Assembly (NCBI GenBank): GCA_025938055.1
Contig: JAICQC010000061.1
Location: 1 to 15,314 of the forward strand
Direction: 5' to 3'
Length of the DNA: 15,314 bases
Source of the DNA: Anaerolineales bacterium
Lineage (GTDB): Bacteria; Chloroflexota; Anaerolineae; Anaerolineales; Villigracilaceae
Under the pieces are notes generated by a model. The model searched no databases and had not been told where the DNA came from. It saw only the letters and a list, made by a program, of their open reading frames with translations. This document shows, piece after piece, positions 1-5,259 of this stretch. A program made the position numbers and the translations under genes. How positions within the stretch are numbered: position 1 is the stretch's first letter; every line of letters begins with the position of its first letter.

Positions 1-412
<412 letters not shown>

Positions 413-472
413 TTACGGTTCGAGCCTGTCTCTGCACAGCGTGACATCGGCTTGTACGAGAGACAAACAAAG

Positions 473-507
473 GCAAGCGCTTTGAGACTTTTTTCTCAAG
501 CGCTTGC
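473..507 (-). promoter_or_regulatory. Strong hairpin in the rpoC leader (possible attenuator)
   Basis: Positions 473-487 and 494-507 are inverted repeats (core GCAAGCGCTT...GAGA) that pair over 14 bp with one bulged base and a 6-nt loop. The hairpin would begin about 30 nt after the predicted rpoC transcription start and is followed on the minus strand by a T-rich but interrupted run (472-460). It could be an attenuator, a partial terminator, an mRNA-stabilising stem or simply a repeat. The interrupted T-run makes a fully efficient terminator unlikely. Confidence 0.6.
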
Positions 508-543
508 GAGGTTTTGCTCGTTTTTATTATATGCAACGCCTAA

Positions 544-572
544 ATTATACGCAGAAAGGGAGGTCGAGTCAA
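544..572 (-). promoter_or_regulatory. Sigma-70-type promoter of rpoC
   Basis: Read on the minus strand, TTGACT (567-572) and TATAAT (544-549) are separated by exactly 17 bases, close to the vegetative consensus. The expected transcription start is near 537, giving rpoC a leader of about 150 nt. The promoter lies 28-56 nt upstream of the end of the PLP enzyme's neighbour gap, that is, between 600 and the rpoC start. It means rpoC can be transcribed independently of any upstream gene. Confidence 0.85.
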
Positions 573-599
573 GCTTGTTTCGTAAGAGTTACATTAGAT

Positions 600-2003
600 T
601 TAGGCAAGCAGTCCTCGCGCAAATGCTAAGAAGCCCTGAATATCGCTAAAATTCGTGACCATGCCCAGGGAAATACGCACCGCGCCCGAGGACCTGCCGT
701 CGATACACGAGCGGAAGTCATCCACCGTCAGGCGCTCCTCGTGGCCCGGCTGAGTAAAGCAGACGTCCAGCTCTACGCGCGAGATCTCGAGGGCGACTTC
801 GCCCGCGCCGGGGTTGCAGAAGCAGCCGGTCCGCAGGGAGATGTTGGCTTCATTCGCTTTTTGCTCGATATAGCGATGATCCAGCGGCTGGTTATCCCGG
901 TCGTAAAAATTGACCGTCACCGCGCCGCCGCGTTCCTCCAGGTTCGTCGGACCATAGACGCGCACCAGTGGGACTCCGGTGCTGTGTTTCATCGCGATCA
1001 GGTTCGACAGCAGCCAGCCCGTCAGCGAATGGACACGTTCCCGAATCACATCGTAGCCGATCGCTTCGAGATGCTTCAGACCGATTTCCACCGCGGGAAT
1101 ATTAAGATAATCGATCGTCCCATCCTCAAAGGCGGAGGCGCCGTCTGCCATGTAATATTTATCGCCCTGCACAGAGGCAACGGTGATCGTCCCGCCTGCA
1201 AACCACGGGCGGTGCAGCCTGGCTAATGCATCTCTGCGAGCGATCAACGCGCCGATGCCTGTGGGGTAGCCAAACATTTTATAAAATGAGATGGAAACAA
1301 AATCTGGTTTAACCGCGCTCAGGTCCAGCCTGCTGGTGGGTACGAGGGCGGCGGCGTCCAACAACACATCCCAGCCATGCTGGTGAGCCTTCTCGATCCA
1401 TTCGAGGGGATGCTTAACGGACGAAAAGTTGGACTGCGCGGGATAGGCAAAAAGATTGTTGCCACGCTTCGAAGGTTGCTCAAGTTCACGGTCCAGTTGT
1501 GAGGCGTCGACGCGCATATCAGGCAGCGCGATAGGAATATAGGTCACCTCTGCGCCGCGTGCATGCGCGAACTCCCTGATCCCATTGACCGAGTTATGGT
1601 TGTCGAACGTCAGCAGATAACGCCCTTCGGAGAAGGGATAGGACTCACCGACGAGTTTCAGCGCGCCGCTTGCGTTGGGCGTGAAGATGGCAAGATATTC
1701 ATCGGGGTCGGCATTGAAAAACTTCAGCACATATTCCCGCGCGTGTTCCACCAGATGAGTTGCGGCTTGCGAAGTGGGGTTGCTGGAATGCGGGTTTCCG
1801 AAGACATGCTCGGACAGAATTTTGTTATGGCGGCGCAACTGCGACTCGGCATACAGACCGCCCCCTGTATAGTCCAGGTAAATATGCCCGCCGATATCGA
1901 GGCGCGCATATTCACTGGCGCGTAGATCGTCAATGACGTGCGTGCCAGGGAAAGTAGGATACGCTTTGAGAAAGGCGACAAAGTCAGGATCAGGATTTGC
2001 CAT
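600..2003 (-). CDS. Class V aminotransferase, molybdenum cofactor sulfurase-like (NifS-type domain only)
   Basis: A 467-residue PLP-dependent enzyme of aminotransferase class V. LDYTGGG (about 43-49), the FGNPHSSNPTS segment (68-78), NHNSVNGIREFA (135-146), LLDAAAL with D216, and the PLP lysine K242 in SFYKMFGYPTGIG follow the cysteine desulfurase fold. RTGCFCNPGAGE (391-402), with C394 and C396, matches the active-cysteine loop of eukaryotic molybdenum cofactor sulfurases (MOCOS/HxB/ABA3) better than that of IscS or SufS. Those proteins carry a C-terminal MOSC domain; here the protein ends after the PLP domain. A likely role is removing sulfur from cysteine as a persulfide and passing it to a cofactor or acceptor, but the acceptor is not visible. 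ATG at 2003 has GGAGG 5 nt upstream. Its downstream neighbour is rpoC, with no obvious functional link. The family is sure; the substrate is inferred. Confidence 0.85.
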   Translation of the reverse strand: MANPDPDFVAFLKAYPTFPGTHVIDDLRASEYARLDIGGHIYLDYTGGGLYAESQLRRHNKILSEHVFGNPHSSNPTSQAATHLVEHAREYVLKFFNADPDEYLAIFTPNASGALKLVGESYPFSEGRYLLTFDNHNSVNGIREFAHARGAEVTYIPIALPDMRVDASQLDRELEQPSKRGNNLFAYPAQSNFSSVKHPLEWIEKAHQHGWDVLLDAAALVPTSRLDLSAVKPDFVSISFYKMFGYPTGIGALIARRDALARLHRPWFAGGTITVASVQGDKYYMADGASAFEDGTIDYLNIPAVEIGLKHLEAIGYDVIRERVHSLTGWLLSNLIAMKHSTGVPLVRVYGPTNLEERGGAVTVNFYDRDNQPLDHRYIEQKANEANISLRTGCFCNPGAGEVALEISRVELDVCFTQPGHEERLTVDDFRSCIDGRSSGAVRISLGMVTNFSDIQGFLAFARGLLA

Positions 2004-2024
2004 ATCATCCTCCGGCTCAATTTA

Positions 2025-2052
2025 ACCATAGTTTCGCGTTGAGCGGAGACAA
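2025..2052 (-). promoter_or_regulatory. Possible promoter of the class V aminotransferase gene
   Basis: On the minus strand, TTGTCT (2047-2052) and TATGGT (2025-2030) are 16 bases apart. The predicted start would leave a leader of about 15 nt containing the GGAGG ribosome site. The match to consensus is only moderate. Confidence 0.35.
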
Positions 2053-2078
2053 AGCGCAAACAAGCATCTTAACTTAAC

Positions 2079-2191
2079 GAGGAGATTGCTTCCTTACAGG
2101 ATGCTCACCTGCACTGTCCCAGGGCAAGTGTGTCCTGTCGGACGGTGCCAGTGGGCACAAGTGTCGTAATCGCTATGCTCGCAATGACATC
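2079..2191. repeat. Dispersed-type palindromic repeat ending in CATTGCGAG / GCAATCTCC words
   Basis: The left end reads GAGGAGATTGCTTCC (plus strand) and the right end CTCGCAATGACAT. Seen on the minus strand this is GTCATTGCGAG ... GGAAGCAATCTCC, which resembles a repeat I know from many bacterial genomes (from memory, not searched). Inside are nested small hairpins: GTCC-TGTC-GGAC and GTGCC-AGTG-GGCAC, and two near copies of GCAAGTGT/GCACAAGTGT. It fills most of the 208-bp gap between the divergent genes starting at 2003 and 2212. No ORF is apparent within it. Confidence 0.6.
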
Positions 2192-2199
2192 TGAAAGAC

Positions 2200-2205
2200 T
2201 ATAAT
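2200..2205 (+). promoter_or_regulatory. -10 element suggesting a leaderless transcript
   Basis: A perfect TATAAT sits 6 nt before the ATG at 2212, so the expected transcription start falls on or next to the start codon. There is no Shine-Dalgarno sequence in front of this ATG, which fits leaderless translation. A convincing -35 box is not visible, as the upstream bases belong to the repeat. Confidence 0.45.
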
Positions 2206-2211
2206 TACCTC

Positions 2212-3219
2212 ATGCCTCGTATCTGCATTGTGCCGCGCGTCGAAGGATCTGGCGGCGTAACTTCCTTCCGGCTTAAGTTCGAAGAAGGGCTCCGCGCCCG
2301 CGGTGTGGAGGTGACGAACGACGCCTCAGAATCAGTGGATGCCATCCTCGTTCTCGCGGGAACCCGGCATCTGTCTATGTTACGCAAGGCGCGCCGGCGC
2401 GGGGTACGGATCGTGCAGCGCCTGGATGGGATCAACTGGGTGCATCGCGTCCGCTGGGCAGGACTGCGCTATATGGTCCGCGCGATCTACGGAAACATGA
2501 ACCTTTCTTTTATCCGGGCGCGGCTTGCACACCACGTGGCGTACCAGAGTCAATTTATCAAACGCTGGTGGGAGGACTGGTACCGCCCCGGGCGCGTGCC
2601 TGACTCGGTCATCATCAACGGTGTGGACTTGAATCGATACACGCCGCGCGGGTTGCACGAACGCCCCTCCGGGCATTACCGCCTGCTGGTCGTGGAAGGC
2701 AGCCTGGCGGGCGCGCTGAATTACGGGTTGTTTAATGCCGCGGCCTTTGCCAGCGAACTGGCGAAGAAATTTCGAATCGAATTAATGGTCGTGGGGCATG
2801 TGGACGCGCGTACAAAAAATAAGTTAAAAGGACAGACAACGTTCCGCCTTCAGTTTATGGATACCGTCCCGCGCGAGCATATTCCGTGGCTGATGCGTTC
2901 TGCCCATCTGTTGTTCTCCGCGGAGGTCAACCCGCCGTGCCCGAACTCCGTGATCGAGGCGCTGGCGTGCGGGTTGCCCGTGGTCGGTTTCGATACTGGG
3001 TCCCTGTCTGAGCTGGTGCATGGCGAGACCGGGAGGCTGGTGTCCTATGGCGCCAATCCATGGAAGCTGGAACAGCCTGATATCTCCATGCTGGCAGAGG
3101 CGGCAAAGGAAGTTTTGGATGACCAATCGCATTTTCGAATGTCCGCGCGTGATCGGGCAGAGAAGATTTTTAATGTCGAGAAAATGGTGGACGAGTATCT
3201 CAAGGTGTTACTAACTTAA
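2212..3219 (+). CDS. GT4-type glycosyltransferase (group 1 family)
   Basis: A 335-residue cytosolic protein with the two-Rossmann GT-B layout. The N-terminal domain opens with the first beta strand and a glycine-rich loop (GSGGVTS, 12-18). The linker region has IINGVDLNRYTP (134-145). The C-terminal nucleotide-sugar binding region reads NPPCPNSVIEALACGLPVV (240-258), with the retaining-enzyme glutamate E249, followed by GSLSELVHGETG. It is somewhat short, as typical members are 350-400 residues, but complete at both ends. It probably moves a sugar from a nucleotide donor to a surface glycan, lipid or other acceptor; the acceptor cannot be read from the sequence. It starts at the ATG at 2212 with no ribosome site and a TATAAT just upstream. 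A second GT4 enzyme lies two genes downstream, so a small glycan cluster is likely. Confidence 0.85.
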   Translation: MPRICIVPRVEGSGGVTSFRLKFEEGLRARGVEVTNDASESVDAILVLAGTRHLSMLRKARRRGVRIVQRLDGINWVHRVRWAGLRYMVRAIYGNMNLSFIRARLAHHVAYQSQFIKRWWEDWYRPGRVPDSVIINGVDLNRYTPRGLHERPSGHYRLLVVEGSLAGALNYGLFNAAAFASELAKKFRIELMVVGHVDARTKNKLKGQTTFRLQFMDTVPREHIPWLMRSAHLLFSAEVNPPCPNSVIEALACGLPVVGFDTGSLSELVHGETGRLVSYGANPWKLEQPDISMLAEAAKEVLDDQSHFRMSARDRAEKIFNVEKMVDEYLKVLLT

Positions 3220-3278
3220 GCCTTGCGAAGGCTGGTGCGAATCGACAGAGTGCGCTGAGAAAAACCTTCGCAAGGCTT
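3218..3278. repeat. Perfect 14-bp inverted repeat overlapping the glycosyltransferase stop
   Basis: Arms AAGCCTTGCGAAGG (3218-3231) and CCTTCGCAAGGCTT (3265-3278) are perfect complements around a 33-nt spacer. The left arm overlaps the TAA stop at 3217-3219. No T-run follows either arm, so this is not a standard intrinsic terminator. It more likely is a mobile or dispersed palindromic unit; in RNA it could slow 3' decay or reduce read-through into the next gene. Confidence 0.7.
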
Positions 3279-3296
3279 ATAAGCTGAGGAGCCCTT

Positions 3297-3728
3297 ATGA
3301 CAAATGAAGAAATCATCGCGTTTCTAAAAGTCCATCTACAATCCATTCAGGAGAACGACGTACAGACGTATCACGAAACCACCGCCGAAGACCTGACCCT
3401 GTACGAGTGGTGGATCACACCTCACCGTATTGACGGTTTACCATTCCATGAATTCATGATGACATCCAACGCCGAACGCGGTGCCGTATTTGGCGCGGAG
3501 GGCAAAGCCAAATCGCCGACGCGCTTTGATCTTTCCAATTTGCATATCCAAAACTACGGTGATACAGCCATTGCCAGCTATACATTGCTGATTAGCACCG
3601 CTTCCTCAGAAGGCGTGAAAGTAGCTTCACACAACGAAAGCCGCGTGATCGTCCGGCGCGATGGCATATGGAAAGTTGTCCACGTGCACAAATCGCCCGC
3701 GTGGCAGGCTCCGCATATCCCTTCATGA
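3297..3728 (+). CDS. NTF2-like / SnoaL-like fold protein (CaMKII-association/DUF4440 type)
   Basis: A 143-residue soluble protein. It starts with an amphipathic helix (NEEIIAFLKVHLQSIQENDVQTY) and DLTLYEWW, then a beta-sheet half. It ends with the hallmark strand pair ESRVIVRRDGIWKVVHVHKSPAW, typical of the cone-shaped NTF2-like superfamily, especially the CaMKII association-domain/DUF4440 branch. Members are ligand pockets, small enzymes or dimerisation modules, so no activity is assigned. ATG at 3297 is preceded by GAGGAG with 5-nt spacing, one of the best ribosome sites here. The stop (TGA 3726-3728) overlaps the next gene's ATG by 4 nt, so the two are probably translationally coupled. That tie to a glycosyltransferase is the only functional hint. 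Confidence 0.8.
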   Translation: MTNEEIIAFLKVHLQSIQENDVQTYHETTAEDLTLYEWWITPHRIDGLPFHEFMMTSNAERGAVFGAEGKAKSPTRFDLSNLHIQNYGDTAIASYTLLISTASSEGVKVASHNESRVIVRRDGIWKVVHVHKSPAWQAPHIPS

Positions 3729-4810
3729 TCCATTTCGCCGGCAGGCTTGCCATCCAGCAGCGCGTGCTCCCAAGATACCGTGCGCCGTTCTTCGACCTGC
3801 TCGCCTCCGCCTGTGACGGTGGAATGAGTCTGTTTACGGGCTTACCGCGACCCGGCGAAGGCATTGCCACTACAAACCAGTCACAACTTACGAATTACAA
3901 ACAAGGGCAGAATCTGCATATTTTTACCGGTTCACTGTACCTTTGCTATCAAGTCGGATTGATGAACTGGCTTAAGAACTGGAATCCCGATGCACTGATC
4001 GTTGAAGCAAACCCACGTTATCTTTCCACCCCCTCTGCTGTAAAGTGGATGCACAATCAAAACAAGCCGGTGATCGGATGGGGGCTGGGTTCGCCGCCCG
4101 TTCATGGATTTCGAAAGCAACGCAGGCTTTCATTTATCAGCCAGTTCGATGCGCTGATCGCCTACAGCCAGCGCGGCGCAGAGGAGTATGCCGCACTGGG
4201 GTTTCCGCGCGGGAGGATTTTCGTTGCCCATAATTCGGTCTCAGCGCCGCCGATATTCCCCCCTGACCATAGTCCATTGACCATGGACCATCCCACGATT
4301 CTGTTTGTGGGCAGGTTACAGGCTCGCAAGCGGATCGATCTCCTGCTGCGGGCGTGTGCCCAGTTGAATTCTCACCCTCGGCTCCTCATCGTTGGAGAGG
4401 GACCGGAACGTGAAAAGCTCCAGTCACTCGCCAGCGAAATCTACCCGGACGCGGAGTTTCCCGGAGCCAGGCATGGAGCGGAGCTAAAGCCTTATTTCAC
4501 GGAAGCCGACCTCTTCATCCTTCCGGGGACCGGTGGGCTCGCCATCCAAGAGGCGATGAGCTACGGGCTTCCCGTCATTGTTGCACAGGGAGATGGCACG
4601 CAGGACGATCTCGTCCGAAAGGAGAACGGCTGGCAGATCCCGCCGGGTGATTTTGAGGCGCTGGTCTCCACAATGAAAGACGCGCTATCGGATGTAGCGC
4701 GTCTGCGGAGGATGGGCGAGGAGTCGTATCGAATTGTCAAGGAGGAGATCAATATCGATAAAATGGTCGAGACCTTTGTGACCGCATTGAACAGCCTAAC
4801 TGGCGAATGA
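3725..4810 (+). CDS. GT4-type glycosyltransferase (group 1 family)
   Basis: A 361-residue GT-B glycosyltransferase. The N-terminus IQQRVLPRYRAPFFDLLA (10-27) is the common opening of this subfamily. The C-terminal domain has ILFVGRLQARKRIDLLLRA (192-210), a GEGPEREKL loop (224-232) and GTGGLAIQEAMSYGLPVI (268-285), with E276 in the donor-binding position. I chose the ATG at 3725, which forms ATGA with the preceding stop; the open frame extends upstream to 3668, but that part lies inside the previous gene. Two stretches of odd sequence, about residues 49-61 and 180-190, look like short repeats inserted in frame. The 3' end overlaps the oppositely oriented STAS gene by 15 bp. It is likely co-transcribed with the NTF2-like gene and perhaps the GT4 gene at 2212. 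Donor and acceptor are unknown. Confidence 0.85.
   Translation: MIHFAGRLAIQQRVLPRYRAPFFDLLASACDGGMSLFTGLPRPGEGIATTNQSQLTNYKQGQNLHIFTGSLYLCYQVGLMNWLKNWNPDALIVEANPRYLSTPSAVKWMHNQNKPVIGWGLGSPPVHGFRKQRRLSFISQFDALIAYSQRGAEEYAALGFPRGRIFVAHNSVSAPPIFPPDHSPLTMDHPTILFVGRLQARKRIDLLLRACAQLNSHPRLLIVGEGPEREKLQSLASEIYPDAEFPGARHGAELKPYFTEADLFILPGTGGLAIQEAMSYGLPVIVAQGDGTQDDLVRKENGWQIPPGDFEALVSTMKDALSDVARLRRMGEESYRIVKEEINIDKMVETFVTALNSLTGE
3869..3903 (+). repeat. Low-complexity AAC/TTAC word run inside the glycosyltransferase
   Basis: A stretch built from words such as ACTACAAACCAG, ACAACTTACG and AATTACAAAC, encoding about residues 49-60 (Asn, Gln, Thr and Tyr rich). It stays in frame but differs in composition from the GC-richer flanks. 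It resembles AT-rich intergenic repeat words more than a conserved protein segment. Confidence 0.4.
4265..4291 (+). repeat. Palindromic CCAT word run inside the glycosyltransferase
   Basis: GTCCAT-TGACC-ATGGAC (4272-4288) is a perfect inverted repeat embedded in three GACCAT/GTCCAT-like words. It encodes about residues 180-190 at the hinge between the two GT-B domains, where an insertion could be tolerated. Confidence 0.5.
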
Positions 4811-5197
4811 ATTCGTCGCCTCCTCCATGTCATTATAAATAAGAATATTTTGCAAAAAGCCAGCAATATTCAATACATAATAAATATTCGGATTCGGACA
4901 AACCAATTTAAAGTACGGTGATTTGTATGGCTCCTCCCCGTGCTGATGAATGACTTCCAAATCACTCTGCGGAGTGAACAAATTAAAGATGTTATGGATT
5001 GCGCGCAGACCCGCGCTGGTGAGGACTTCCACACCTGAGAGATCGAGCAGGAGATGTTTCGACCCATCCTCCTGTGCCTGACGGGCGCGGTCGAGCAGTT
5101 CTGCTTCGGTGTTGCCGTGGAGATGGCCGCTCAAATGCAAGATTGTCACTGGCACGTCTCCCTGGACCTGTGATGCAGTGATATTCAGTTCGCTCAT
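4796..5197 (-). CDS. STAS-domain protein, anti-sigma factor antagonist-like
   Basis: A 133-residue single-domain STAS protein related to SpoIIAA/RsbV. The strand-turn-helix signature LLLDLSGVEVLTSAGLRAI (about 49-67) contains S61 at the position that a partner serine kinase phosphorylates in SpoIIAA. The C-terminal half has FKLVCPNPNIYYVLNIAGF followed by the IYNDMEEATNSF tail. Such proteins release an anti-sigma or similar regulator when dephosphorylated, but no kinase, phosphatase or sigma factor is nearby. I place the start at ATG 5197, which has AAAGGAG 7 nt upstream; an open frame to 5284 has no such site and would overlap comEC. It has its own promoter 5220-5248 and ends within the glycosyltransferase gene on the other strand (15-bp overlap). 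Confidence 0.88.
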   Translation of the reverse strand: MSELNITASQVQGDVPVTILHLSGHLHGNTEAELLDRARQAQEDGSKHLLLDLSGVEVLTSAGLRAIHNIFNLFTPQSDLEVIHQHGEEPYKSPYFKLVCPNPNIYYVLNIAGFLQNILIYNDMEEATNSFAS

Positions 5198-5219
5198 TTG
5201 GATACTCCTTTGCCTTACT

Positions 5220-5248
5220 ACTATACGATTTTTAGAAACGAAAAGCAA
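5220..5248 (-). promoter_or_regulatory. Promoter of the STAS gene
   Basis: On the minus strand, TTGCTT (5243-5248) and TATAGT (5220-5225) are 17 bases apart. The expected start near 5213 gives a short leader of about 16 nt that contains AAAGGAG. The promoter occupies the 62-bp gap between the comEC stop and the STAS start, so the STAS gene need not depend on comEC transcription. Confidence 0.7.
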
Positions 5249-5259
5249 GCGGGTCGCCT

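Noticed and set aside
452..649. 65-codon plus-strand frame upstream of rpoC
   Set aside because: It covers the rpoC promoter and leader hairpin and runs into the PLP enzyme's end; no ribosome site or recognisable motif.
3220..3296. Intrinsic terminator after the first glycosyltransferase
   Set aside because: The inverted repeat is perfect, but the loop is 33 nt long and no T-run follows on either strand.
3668..3724. Earlier start for the second GT4 glycosyltransferase
   Set aside because: It lies fully inside the NTF2-like gene in another frame; the ATGA overlap at 3725 and the family-typical N-terminus support the later start.
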